From contig JAIPCX010000005.1 of the NCBI GenBank assembly GCA_021737945.1, positions 62,001 through 126,000 of the forward strand: DNA of 64,000 nt, given 5' to 3'. Positions 40,970 through 49,867 of the stretch are shown here, piece by piece. Within the stretch, counting starts at the first letter, position 1; each line of letters begins with the position of its first letter. Source of the DNA: Polynucleobacter sp. (GTDB lineage Bacteria; Pseudomonadota; Gammaproteobacteria; Burkholderiales; Burkholderiaceae_D). The notes beneath the pieces are model-generated. The model did not search any database. It was not told the DNA's origin and was given only the letters and a program-made list of their open reading frames with translations. Made by a program: the position numbers and the translations under genes.

Positions 40970-42334
40970 TTACGCAGGCTGATCAGTCGTTTCTTCACGC
41001 GAAATCACTAGGGTGATGATCACACCTATCGCTGCAATCGCTGCCAGGGCCCAAAATGCTGCTTCAGTGGCGCCACCAGAAAGGTTTCTAACGCGGCCAA
41101 TTAAATCGGGTCCGAAATGGCCACCCAAGTTACCTACCGAATTAATAAACGCGATACCTGCTGCTGCGGCAGTGCCAGTTAAAAATGCGGTTGGTAACGA
41201 CCAGAAAACGGCTACAAACGCTAACACGCCGGACGAAACCACTGTCAAGGCAATGATCGAAGGTATCGGTGCTTTGCCCACAAACGCCAAACCAATCAGG
41301 CCTACTATGCAAAGTATGAGCGAGCCTGCAACGTGATAGCGACGCTCACCTGTTTTATCGGAGTGAGCACCCCAAACAACCATAAAGACTGCAGCGATAC
41401 CCCAAGGAATAATGCTAATCAAACCCACTTTGAAAAAATCTTTTTTATCGACGCCTAGTTCCTGAATGATAGTGGGCATCCAAAAATTAATAGCATAGAA
41501 GCACACCACGCCGCTGAAATAAACAAAGGCAAGTGCCCAGACACGAATGTCGCGGAAAGCATCCATCCAGTGATGACTACTGTCATCAGTTGTTTTAAGT
41601 TTTTCGTCCGCCTCGACTTGAGCAATCACATAGTTTTGCTCTTCTGTAGTCAACCATTTCGCCTCGCGTGGACCATTGGGCAAGAAATAGAACACCATAA
41701 ATCCGACGACTACCGAAGGTAAACCCTCAAGTAAGAACAACCATTTCCATCCACTCACCCCACCCGCTCCATCCATGTACTGCATGATGGCTCCGGATAG
41801 TGGAGAACCCACGAGATTAGACACAGCGATAGCCGTCATGAACAAGGCCACCATCTTGGCACGGCGTGAACCTGGGAACCAATACGTTAGGTACAGAATA
41901 ATTCCAGGAAAAAATCCAGCTTCAGCTACACCAAGTAAAAAACGCAACACATAAAACGAAAACTCGGGATCGGTACAATTGAACGATGCAGATAAGCTAC
42001 CCCATACAAATTTATCCACAAAGAAAAAAGCGCTAGAAATAATCCCCCATGAAATCATGATGCGGGCAATCCATGCACGTGCGCCGACTCTCTCCAGGAT
42101 CACATTGCTGGGCACTTCGAAGATGAAATACCCGATAAAGAAAATCCCGGCACCAAAGCCGAAAACTGCATCAGAAAATTGAAGCTCAGGTGCCATCTGC
42201 AATTTGGCGAAGCCCACATTCACGCGATCAAGAAATGCAACCACGTAGCAGAGAAACAGAAAAGGAATAAGTTTTTGGGCGACCTTGGTAAAGGTCTCCG
42301 GGCCTACAGTAGTTTCGGTATTTGTCGTATTCAT
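40970..42334 (-). CDS. MFS transporter, anion:cation symporter family
   Basis: A 454-residue MFS protein of the ACS (phthalate, tartrate, glucarate) group. It has FLDRVNVGFAKLQM in helix 1, the YFIFEVPSNVILERVGARAW segment (partly quoted) and RFLLGVAEAGFFPGIILYLTYWFP, all family signatures. It likely imports an organic anion by proton symport for the SDR downstream. The start is ATG 42334; TAAGG just upstream is both ribosome site and end of a small upstream gene. Confidence 0.9.
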   Translation of the reverse strand: MNTTNTETTVGPETFTKVAQKLIPFLFLCYVVAFLDRVNVGFAKLQMAPELQFSDAVFGFGAGIFFIGYFIFEVPSNVILERVGARAWIARIMISWGIISSAFFFVDKFVWGSLSASFNCTDPEFSFYVLRFLLGVAEAGFFPGIILYLTYWFPGSRRAKMVALFMTAIAVSNLVGSPLSGAIMQYMDGAGGVSGWKWLFLLEGLPSVVVGFMVFYFLPNGPREAKWLTTEEQNYVIAQVEADEKLKTTDDSSHHWMDAFRDIRVWALAFVYFSGVVCFYAINFWMPTIIQELGVDKKDFFKVGLISIIPWGIAAVFMVVWGAHSDKTGERRYHVAGSLILCIVGLIGLAFVGKAPIPSIIALTVVSSGVLAFVAVFWSLPTAFLTGTAAAAGIAFINSVGNLGGHFGPDLIGRVRNLSGGATEAAFWALAAIAAIGVIITLVISREETTDQPA

Positions 42335-42343
42335 TTTTTTACC

Positions 42344-42523
42344 TTATAAAACAACATAAGCAATGGTCACGAACACCGAAGAGAGTGCGACTACACCAGC
42401 AAGGGGCCATGGTCCCTGCGTTGCACTACTACGAATCTTCGGTAATCTAGACGTCTCCTCCTGCAACAACGCTGGCGCCCAATGATAACCGGACTTTCTG
42501 CATAAACTCACGCCGCATAGCAC
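42344..42523 (-). CDS. Possible small membrane protein coupled to the MFS gene
   Basis: A 59-residue frame starting at GTG 42523 (alternative GTG 42511). It has two cysteines at the start (MLCGVSLC), a basic/aromatic middle (GYHWAPALLQEETSRLPK), and one transmembrane helix near residues 40-58 (PLAGVVALSSVFVTIAYVVL). The stop ends 9 bases before the MFS ATG and its TAAGG forms the MFS ribosome site. The tight fit and the hydrophobic end support a real gene; family unknown. Confidence 0.45.
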   Translation of the reverse strand: MLCGVSLCRKSGYHWAPALLQEETSRLPKIRSSATQGPWPLAGVVALSSVFVTIAYVVL

Positions 42524-42738
42524 TCAAAATAGGGATCCCTTGTGCATGGCCAATTTGATATCGTTAGCCCATTCGCTAGGCCAGACAACAGCATCGGCGC
42601 TAGATACACCTCAACTTCAGTAAAGGCAAAGATTTACTTTGTAATATCGAATCCACAAAAGCCACTTGGCGAAGGAATATCAGACCCGTTATGATGGAAC
42701 GATAAAAGCAGCCGTGTAAGACCAGAAAGAGAGTCGCT
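42524..42738. other. Divergent gene-free region before the HD gene
   Basis: About 215 bases. Short minus-strand frames near 42600-42800 lack ribosome sites and recognisable sequence. AGAAAGAGAG near 42723 is a plausible ribosome site for the HD-domain gene. Confidence 0.4.
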
Positions 42739-43308
42739 ATGCTAAAACGTGCCACATTCACCGACATGCGCAACAGCACCGAAGAGGATTGGAAAATCAT
42801 CCTTGAGGATTTCCGCAGTTATGCGGCGCAGCTTCCAGCTCGAGTCATCGCTCATTTAAAACTGCTCGATGGAGATACCGGTGGCTTTGCGGTAGATCGT
42901 CTAACTCACAGCTTACAAACAGCGACACTAGCGCATCGTGATGGCAAGGATGATGAGTATGTCGTCTGCGCGTTGTTACACGATATTGGCGACACGCTGG
43001 GCAGCTACAACCATCCCGACATCGCAGCAGCTATTTTGAAACCCTTTGTTAGTCACGAAAATTTCGAGATGGTAGAAAAACACGGCATGTTTCAAGCCTA
43101 TTATTTTTTCCACCATTTAGGCATGGATAGAAATTTACGCGATCAATTTAAAGGGCAAGCAGTGTACGATCGCACACTAGAATTTTGCGAGAAATATGAC
43201 GCGCCGGCTTTCGATCCCGGCTACGATCATTTACCGCTCTCATTTTTCGAGCCCATGGTGTACAAGGTGCTGTCCGAGCCTAAAACTACGATTTACAGCG
43301 CTTGTTAA
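42739..43308 (+). CDS. HD-domain phosphohydrolase
   Basis: A 189-residue HD-superfamily metal-dependent protein. His-Ser-Leu-Gln-Thr-Ala-Thr supplies the first His, and CALLHDIGDTLG the HD pair; a further His and Asp follow in HPDIAAAI. The length and C-terminal FDPGYDHLPLSFFEP match a group of small HD hydrolases found beside catabolic and phosphonate genes. The substrate is not known. It stands alone between divergent and convergent neighbours. Confidence 0.82.
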   Translation: MLKRATFTDMRNSTEEDWKIILEDFRSYAAQLPARVIAHLKLLDGDTGGFAVDRLTHSLQTATLAHRDGKDDEYVVCALLHDIGDTLGSYNHPDIAAAILKPFVSHENFEMVEKHGMFQAYYFFHHLGMDRNLRDQFKGQAVYDRTLEFCEKYDAPAFDPGYDHLPLSFFEPMVYKVLSEPKTTIYSAC

Positions 43309-43370
43309 TCGATACTGCGGATTAGTAGATGCCCAATCAAGGATAGTTACAATCACTGCTCATCGATACC

Positions 43371-43763
43371 CTATTCACACACGTGATTGAATAACTGCCC
43401 CTCCAGCGTTTCCGGTGTGGCGATCATCCAATCGCTCACAACACCTTCCTGACTTTTAACTGCACCCTCACCTAAGTGTTTTTCAAACCACTTAATGGCG
43501 AGTGTTCTGCGTTTGCGTGCGCGACATTGGTATTCCACGGCATAACCGACAGAGTTATAAGTAAATCCATCTGTGGTTATCGCCGGTGTCTTGAGATCAT
43601 GGATATCCCAAACAAAGGCGGTATCACCCATTTTTCGCATTTGAATACTTTCAAAGTAATGAATCGCTAGCTCGGTTTCGGCATAGCGAACCAAAACCCA
43701 TCCGCCTGCGCATACATTGCCTGCCAACATAGCAAGCAACGCAAAAATAAAATGACGATTCAT
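43371..43763 (-). CDS. Surface-adhesin E-like secreted protein (copy 3)
   Basis: A 130-residue exported protein with signal peptide ending near GNVCAG, then GWVLVRYAETELAIHYFES, AFVWDIHDLKTP, a central Cys in EYQCRARKRR and a C-terminal Cys in FNHVCE. The motif order is that of the other three copies in this window, though it is the most diverged. Transcribed alone. Confidence 0.55.
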   Translation of the reverse strand: MNRHFIFALLAMLAGNVCAGGWVLVRYAETELAIHYFESIQMRKMGDTAFVWDIHDLKTPAITTDGFTYNSVGYAVEYQCRARKRRTLAIKWFEKHLGEGAVKSQEGVVSDWMIATPETLEGQLFNHVCE

Positions 43764-43837
43764 AGTTTAGTCATCCAGATAATGATTGAACAAAGCACGA
43801 CATCTGCCACTAATTAAAACAGCGTAAGCATAAATAC

Positions 43838-43869
43838 AAAACCCCGCTCGATGTTCTGAGCGGGGTTTT
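43838..43869. terminator. Strong bidirectional terminator
   Basis: AAAACCCCGCTC and GAGCGGGGTTTT form a 12-bp stem around GATGTTCT. Confidence 0.85.
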
Positions 43870-43927
43870 GGGCGATGCTAACTACTTTGCCAGCTGCAAG
43901 TTAAGCAACTATTCAAAGCTCTGGCTC

Positions 43928-44107
43928 TTAGTGACTAATCATCCATGGACGCTTTGATGGAAACATCTTGTCACCGTTTTTAGCAGTAACGGTTGATGAT
44001 TTTTTACCCGGTGAACAGCAGCCACAACCTGCAGGGTGCCTTTGGCTCACATAGTTGCGTGAACTTTTAGGTTCGTGACGAGCACGTTCATTGGTATCGA
44101 TCTCAAT
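43928..44107 (-). other. Small cysteine-rich open frame without a normal start
   Basis: The frame reads 59 residues from an ATT codon at 44107, including HPAGCGCCSPGKKS, to a TAA at 43928. Upstream in this frame there is only a TAA. An ATG at 44121 with the codons for METR lies in another frame, and removing two bases of CGCGC near 44108-44112 would join them. It may be a gene with an ATT start, a frameshifted gene, or a chance frame. It follows the phosphodiesterase gene on the same strand. Confidence 0.3.
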
Positions 44108-44146
44108 GCGCGTGTCTCCATCTTAATAGGCCGAGCAAAAACTCCT

Positions 44147-44959
44147 TTATACCTCTACTGCAGAATCGTGCAAGTCTAAGCCATGCCGTTTGCTAGTGAG
44201 GACCCCGTCACAGATCTCGTGCACTAGATAACCCGGATTATCTCTACATAATTGATCAACATTACTCTCATTCAGATTTGCGGGATAAGCAAAAGCGGTA
44301 CTTGGGCAGACTTGGACGGGAATGGTACTGAAAACACCCACGATCTCTCGATGAATGTGACCACAAAGTATGCGCGTAATATTTTTATGTTTTTGCAGGA
44401 CCGCTGACAAATCCGACTGATTCACTAAATTCATTTGATTCATCATGGAATTACCGACATCAATCATCGGATGATGCATCGCCAGCAGCACGCTCTTACC
44501 ACGGTGGCGCTCCAAGGTGCGATCAAGCCAAATCAACTTGTCGGCACTTAAATAACCTGCATCGCGTCCTTCTTTGAGCGTGTCTAACACGACTAGAGCA
44601 TGCGTATCGGACAATGGTACCGAGTACTGCACGCCCCATGAATTATTCGCTTGGTTGATGAATGGATAATCTCTGAACAGGCCAAGGAAATTATCCCTCA
44701 CATCATGGTTACCTAACATCAGATACACAGGCTTTAAACCCATGAGTGGGTCCAGTATGCTTCTTAGCTCGAAGTATTCATAGATTTCACCGCGCTCAAC
44801 CAGATCGCCAGACAACAGCACCGCATCGATATCATCGGCTTTAATGAGTTGATACACCGCTGCTCGCAAGGCTTGGTTGCTATCAATGCCATTTCTCAAT
44901 ACTGAATGTTTTCTAACGACGTGCGTATCTGAAAGTTGCGCTAATTTGAACGATGCCAT
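44147..44959 (-). CDS. CpdA-like metallophosphoesterase
   Basis: A 270-residue calcineurin-like phosphoesterase. It has all metal-ligand motifs in order: LSDTHV, SGDLVERGE, MLGNHDVR, AMHHP, and CGHIHRE. Spacing and length are like the class III cyclic AMP phosphodiesterases (CpdA) and related ones. Cyclic AMP as substrate is inference. I used ATG 44959 (AGGATA upstream) and not the ATG nine codons earlier. Confidence 0.85.
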   Translation of the reverse strand: MASFKLAQLSDTHVVRKHSVLRNGIDSNQALRAAVYQLIKADDIDAVLLSGDLVERGEIYEYFELRSILDPLMGLKPVYLMLGNHDVRDNFLGLFRDYPFINQANNSWGVQYSVPLSDTHALVVLDTLKEGRDAGYLSADKLIWLDRTLERHRGKSVLLAMHHPMIDVGNSMMNQMNLVNQSDLSAVLQKHKNITRILCGHIHREIVGVFSTIPVQVCPSTAFAYPANLNESNVDQLCRDNPGYLVHEICDGVLTSKRHGLDLHDSAVEV

Positions 44960-45241
44960 GTGTCTGTATCCTAAAATCTGAAGCATTAAGGGCTGAATTG
45001 CTGATCTAGCCCTTACTCATTCACTTATACATTTCTAACTTACTCCGTTTCTATGACTACTCAATGAAAAATCAACAATAAAGCAGAATTTTTTCAGTTA
45101 TAGTATTTACAAGTTAAGGCACACTTTCATTGCTATGCCGTTATATGGCGGCAGAGAGCTGTATCAGCTAGGAAATGGGTATAAATAGTTTTCGCAACGC
45201 AACAAATTGATCGTCTCACTAGTCAACCCAAAGGAAGTCAC

Positions 45242-45622
45242 ATGCCGCGCCACGTCTTAGATGAATTTTGGATACACCCCGCTGTCCGTAGTGCCGTTGC
45301 TGCCAGCCACAGAGATATCGTCGAAGAGGTTCAAGCCAGTATTGCGGATAATCGCGTGGTGATCATAGGCATGGCGACCAATCCCATGGTCTCGGGTGCA
45401 CGCAAGCTACTGGATAAACTGAGTGTGAGTTTTCGCTATCTGGAATACGGCAACTATCTCTCGCAATGGCGCCGCCGCAATGCGCTAAAAATGTGGAGCG
45501 GCTGGCCCACCTTTCCCATCATCTTTGTCGATGGCATGCTGATCGGCGGTTTTCAGGATTTGAAAGCGCTGGCCGATTCTGGCGAACTAATGAAATTGTT
45601 AAACGCTGAACGCGTTTCATAA
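45242..45622 (+). CDS. Glutaredoxin-fold protein lacking cysteines
   Basis: A 126-residue protein with the monothiol glutaredoxin fold: IADNRVVIIGMATNPMVSG takes the place of the KGTPxxPxCGFS segment, then LLDKLSVSFRYLEY, WPTFPIIFVDG (cis-Pro loop) and GGFQDLKAL (glutathione-binding end). There is no cysteine anywhere in the protein, so it cannot do thiol redox or cluster ligation by the usual cysteine. AAGGAAG precedes the ATG. A structural or regulatory role is inferred. Confidence 0.8.
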   Translation: MPRHVLDEFWIHPAVRSAVAASHRDIVEEVQASIADNRVVIIGMATNPMVSGARKLLDKLSVSFRYLEYGNYLSQWRRRNALKMWSGWPTFPIIFVDGMLIGGFQDLKALADSGELMKLLNAERVS

Positions 45623-45675
45623 AACTTCCGGCTTAATCGCATGTGTTAAGCGATTCATGATTCGAGCACAACCTC

Positions 45676-46848
45676 ATGTTTGGAAAACATTACACGCTCT
45701 TCTGTCTCGTGCTTGCGTTGGTCTTTGGCGCGAATGCGCATGCAGCTTCCGCTAACTGCAAGGACAGGACTAATTTATCGCCTTGGCCTTTATGGCAGGG
45801 ATATCAAAAACGCTTTGTACAGGACGATGGACGTGTCCTAGACCAGACGGGTGAGCGTGATTTCACGACTTCTGAAAGCGAGGCCTACACCTTGTTTTTT
45901 GCGCTGGTAAACAATGATCGCCAGCGTTTCGATGTGGTATTGAACTGGATCGAGGCCAATCTCTCGCAAGGCGATTTTGCGAAACATTTGCCTGCCTGGC
46001 ACTGGGGCAGGCAAACAAACGGTAAGTGGGAAATCCTAGACCATAACTCAGCCTCTGATGCCGATACGTGGCTGGCCTATACGTTGTTACAGGCGGGTTC
46101 CTTATGGGGCGAAGCGCGATACACCACTTTGGGTCAAGCGCTATTGGAACAGATTAAAGCAAAAGAAGTCGTGCAGCTGCCTGATGGTGGCACGATGCTT
46201 CTGCCTGCACCACAAGGCTTTGCCGAAGTGAATGGCAAGTGGCGGTTTAATCCAAGCTATCTACCGATTCAATTATTACGCGCATTTGCACAGGCTGATC
46301 CGACTGGCCCGTGGCAAGTAATGACTACGACGACTCTACCAATGATGCGGACTACCGCAGCGCGCGGATTTGCACCTGACTGGGTCAGCTATCAGCGCGG
46401 GCAGGGATGGACAGCTTTGCCTGAGAATGAACCTGTCGGAAGCTACGATGCAATACGCACTTATTTATGGGTAGGCATGTTAGCTGATGCCGATGTCATC
46501 AAGCCAAAACTGATACGAAATTTATCAGGAATGCGCAGGCATTTACTTAAAAATAATGGCACCCTGATGGAGACAGTCAATCCATTAACTGGTACGACTA
46601 AGGGCATTGCACCGCGCGGCTTTTCTGCGGCACTGCTGCCATACCTGCATTCACTCAATGAACACAAATTGTTGGCACAGCAGACTCGTAGGTTAACCGA
46701 AAAAATGAATGGGCAACTCGTAGGCGAGAACCCGATCTACTACGACCAGATCCTTAGCATGTTTGGTCAGGGCTGGATTGATCAGCGCTTCAAGTTCAGC
46801 AAGACAGGACAGTTAATCACTGCATGGAGTCGACAATGCCACTTTTAA
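45676..46848 (+). CDS. bcsZ: Endo-1,4-beta-glucanase BcsZ (GH8)
   Basis: Periplasmic cellulase of glycoside hydrolase family 8 that trims cellulose during synthesis. The 390-residue precursor has a signal peptide (cleavage near NAHAAS), TSESEAYTLFFALVNND (the acid Glu lies here; the family usually has SEGQSY), HNSASDADTWLAYTLL and GSYDAIRTYLWVGM (the base Asp). It is convergent with bcsS and bcsA and overlaps the former by four bases. Confidence 0.9.
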   Translation: MFGKHYTLFCLVLALVFGANAHAASANCKDRTNLSPWPLWQGYQKRFVQDDGRVLDQTGERDFTTSESEAYTLFFALVNNDRQRFDVVLNWIEANLSQGDFAKHLPAWHWGRQTNGKWEILDHNSASDADTWLAYTLLQAGSLWGEARYTTLGQALLEQIKAKEVVQLPDGGTMLLPAPQGFAEVNGKWRFNPSYLPIQLLRAFAQADPTGPWQVMTTTTLPMMRTTAARGFAPDWVSYQRGQGWTALPENEPVGSYDAIRTYLWVGMLADADVIKPKLIRNLSGMRRHLLKNNGTLMETVNPLTGTTKGIAPRGFSAALLPYLHSLNEHKLLAQQTRRLTEKMNGQLVGENPIYYDQILSMFGQGWIDQRFKFSKTGQLITAWSRQCHF

Positions 46849-47579
46849 TAAGTGCTTGCGAAGGTTAATCCTATATAAGCTGAAGCAGAGTAGTTTTGCG
46901 CTTTGGCCTGACCCGCATTTATTTCCAGCGTCATGCCTGAAGCAAGCGTCCTACTCAAAAACAGACCCTGTTGGGTTATTCGGTAATTTTTGCCTTCCTG
47001 CCAAATGCCCTCTAGGCCAGTACGCCACCCTGCTACGGGCTTCCAACCCAGACGCGCTCGGGTATAAGAAGATCCCAAGCCGATGGCGTAATTAGCCAAT
47101 AAATCGGCATCGATGCTTGAGCTCAATTGACGGCTTGCTTGAATCTGCGGATTTAGCGTGATCACATTGCCGGCACGGTCTCCTGCTGGAACGAATGGCG
47201 TAATGTCGATATGACGATAGCCGAGGGTAGCAGATAGATCCAGTCGTGAACCCTCGTTATTCCACATATGGCCGATGCCCGCCTCTATGCCTGGTGCCTT
47301 CGCGCTGACCTCTCGAGTGTTACTGCAGAGGGTGCCATCGTAGCGATAAGTCAACCAACTCACTCCGGCCTTTTGGTACCAGCCTTGACCGAGTCTGGCA
47401 TCGCCAAACGGGACAATGGCCATGCTAAAGGCATACGTGCTTTTGTCTGAGGTCTGCACACCTGCAATGACCAAATTGTTGTTTGCTTGTGCTTTACATG
47501 GCAGGCTTACTAGCAGTGACAGTAGCGGTAGTAGCACCAGCGTCGCTAATGCAATGTGTTTATTAGGATTCGTCTTCAT
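46845..47579 (-). CDS. bcsS: Cellulose biosynthesis protein BcsS-like
   Basis: A 244-residue exported protein; signal peptide ends near PCKAQA. The rest is rich in beta strands with aromatic girdles (WYQKAGVSWLTYRYDG, LSATLGYRHIDI, YSASAYIGLTF as C-terminal strand), the pattern of the BcsS outer-membrane family found in bcs loci. It is 42 bases downstream of bcsA. It may form an outer-membrane channel or anchor in place of BcsC, but that is inference. Confidence 0.75.
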   Translation of the reverse strand: MKTNPNKHIALATLVLLPLLSLLVSLPCKAQANNNLVIAGVQTSDKSTYAFSMAIVPFGDARLGQGWYQKAGVSWLTYRYDGTLCSNTREVSAKAPGIEAGIGHMWNNEGSRLDLSATLGYRHIDITPFVPAGDRAGNVITLNPQIQASRQLSSSIDADLLANYAIGLGSSYTRARLGWKPVAGWRTGLEGIWQEGKNYRITQQGLFLSRTLASGMTLEINAGQAKAQNYSASAYIGLTFASTY

Positions 47580-47620
47580 GTGATCGATCGCCTGTTAATG
47601 TAGCTTTAAAAAATAAACTA

Positions 47621-49858
47621 TCAGTGCTGCTGAATTTTTTTCGCGCTGTAAAAGAGACCGCGAAGTTTACCCACTGCTAAAAAAGTCAGATGCTTAAAAC
47701 CATGCAGCATGGCTAACCTAAATAAAAAAACAAATGATCCAAGAATGCTGCGGTGATTATGATGTTGATTTTTATTTTTGATTAATTGCTCGCTAGAGCC
47801 AAAGGCGATAGCAATCGCGGTTCGTTCTTCAACGGTACTTTGTAAGTTATAGGAAATACCAATGGACGCACGCTGCTCATCATCCATAACAACTGAGTGT
47901 ATTTCGCAGGCTAGGCGCATACTGCGCTCTGGAAATTCCAGTATTACAGCCGTGTTTGTTTTAAGTAAGGCGTAGTGGATGGTTGGATAGTTAATCGCGA
48001 TCTTCACGCCCGATGCCGACGCATCAAACGTGCTGCCAGTGAGCGTGATATCAGGTTCGATATGCAAAATCACCGGCTCGTCATGCAACGATCGTGGTTC
48101 AGAACGACGCTGTCTTCTCTCAAAGGTAATGCCCAGCGCACACAACAATAAAAATAAATCAAATACTGCCCAAAAACCAACCATATACAAGGCACTATGA
48201 TTCGACGGATCAGTCAGCAAGCGGTAAATGCAGGCACCGATTGCGACGACATTAAAAAATAAAACAATATAAAAAGGCTTGGCAAATTCGGAAATGAAAT
48301 CTTCTTGCAACACCTCACCTTTTGGGGTTACCTGAAATATTGGCTTGCGAGGATTTATCAACACCTGAAAAATACCGCGGCTTACATAGAAAGATTGAAT
48401 CACTTCATAGATCTGCGAAACAAACGGCCAACGCACTCGGCCAAACAAGTATTGCGTAATGATCATGGAGCCTAACAAACTCGGTACACCAAAAATTAAT
48501 ACATCGGTGACAGAGGCATCCAGCAGCTGGATGAAAAAAATAAGATAAAGCGGTGGTACAAGTAGCAACAGCATGCGCGATACGGAGAATCCCCAGAATA
48601 AGGAGAAATTCGTAAATAGAATGCGTTGAGCTAAAGTCAGGCCCTTTAAAGCCCATGGATTTTTCAATAGAAAAATTTGCAGCATGCCCTGACTCCAGCG
48701 CACCCTTTGCGCCAGAAAGCCGGAAAAAGTTTCGGGCTGCAGACCCGACACTAGTGGCTTATTAAAGTAAGCCGTGGTGTAACCCAGTGCGAGCGCATTC
48801 AGCGTCGTTTCGGCGTCTTCGGTAATGGTCTCGCTGGCAATGCCACCAATTTCATCAATCACACTGCGACGCAAGACCGCGGCCGAGCCGCAGAAGAAGG
48901 TCGAGCCCCATGCATCCATACCCGGCTGCATGACGCCGTAAAACAGCTCGTTCTCACCTGGTGATGTTGCATAGGTAGAGAGATTGCGTTCGACTGGATC
49001 AGCATTGACAAAATTATGCGGGGTTTGCAGCAAAAATAATTTAGGGTCAGCCAGAAAGAAGCCAACAGTCTGCTCAAGGAAATCCTCTGCAGGTACATGA
49101 TCACAATCGAGAATAACTAGTAATTCACCACTGGTGTACTGCAAAGCATTGTTGAGATTGCCAGCCTTAGCATCTTCATTCAGCGCTCGAGTTAGGTAAG
49201 TTGCGCCAAACTGCTCAGCGAATAGCTTGAGTTTGTGGGATCGTTTCTGCGCGGCGGCATTATCCTGATTGGGATTGTTAAGCTTTTGCGGCGTACCACC
49301 ATCATCGAGCAGATAGACATGCAACTTGTCTCGCGGGTAGCGCATTTGTGTCGCTGCAATCAGCGTCGGCCCGACCAGATCGGGACTTTCATCAAAGGTA
49401 GGAATGTAAATATCAATATGCGGCAGCAGCGCCGGATCCGCAGGTAATGCGAAAGCTTGCCTAGCTTTAGGCTTGATACTAATGAAATAGCCCAATGTGG
49501 AATTAAGAAAATAGAAGCATTCAACTAAAAAAAGCAGGCAACCAGCAATGATAGAGATCACTCCAAAGTTGAAAGGTAATGTTTGGGTCCCACGCCAGAA
49601 TAAATAGCGGAATGCCAGCAGCGCAGCCAGTAGAAAAATTACTAGCCGCAGAATACTACTACCCTCACATTTTTTTATGTGACGGGAAAATTGATAGCAA
49701 ATAAAAAGCGCAAACAGCATGCATCCAGAGATAAGGATCTGCGTGTCGGTCGTTAGAGGAAGGGTGGCAAGGTAAGCGAAAGCTGCGATACCAGCAATCC
49801 AAAAAAATACATAAAGCGCGACGAGTTCATTTTTTGTGAAGGTAGAGTCTTTGCTCAT
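47621..49858 (-). CDS. bcsA: Cellulose synthase catalytic subunit BcsA
   Basis: Inner-membrane family 2 glycosyltransferase that polymerises UDP-glucose and extrudes the chain. In the 745-residue protein the catalytic residues are all present: LLDDGG (about 185), DCDH (about 252), TED (about 347), and QRVRW (about 386). Several transmembrane helices lie at both ends. The C-terminal PilZ domain has the c-di-GMP motif: RRxxRSEPR and DASASG. ATG 49858 is chosen; a GTG nine bases earlier is possible. No bcsB, bcsC or bcsD gene is in the window, although BcsB is normally required. Confidence 0.95.
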   Translation of the reverse strand: MSKDSTFTKNELVALYVFFWIAGIAAFAYLATLPLTTDTQILISGCMLFALFICYQFSRHIKKCEGSSILRLVIFLLAALLAFRYLFWRGTQTLPFNFGVISIIAGCLLFLVECFYFLNSTLGYFISIKPKARQAFALPADPALLPHIDIYIPTFDESPDLVGPTLIAATQMRYPRDKLHVYLLDDGGTPQKLNNPNQDNAAAQKRSHKLKLFAEQFGATYLTRALNEDAKAGNLNNALQYTSGELLVILDCDHVPAEDFLEQTVGFFLADPKLFLLQTPHNFVNADPVERNLSTYATSPGENELFYGVMQPGMDAWGSTFFCGSAAVLRRSVIDEIGGIASETITEDAETTLNALALGYTTAYFNKPLVSGLQPETFSGFLAQRVRWSQGMLQIFLLKNPWALKGLTLAQRILFTNFSLFWGFSVSRMLLLLVPPLYLIFFIQLLDASVTDVLIFGVPSLLGSMIITQYLFGRVRWPFVSQIYEVIQSFYVSRGIFQVLINPRKPIFQVTPKGEVLQEDFISEFAKPFYIVLFFNVVAIGACIYRLLTDPSNHSALYMVGFWAVFDLFLLLCALGITFERRQRRSEPRSLHDEPVILHIEPDITLTGSTFDASASGVKIAINYPTIHYALLKTNTAVILEFPERSMRLACEIHSVVMDDEQRASIGISYNLQSTVEERTAIAIAFGSSEQLIKNKNQHHNHRSILGSFVFLFRLAMLHGFKHLTFLAVGKLRGLFYSAKKIQQH

Positions 49859-49867
49859 TTCGGCCAC

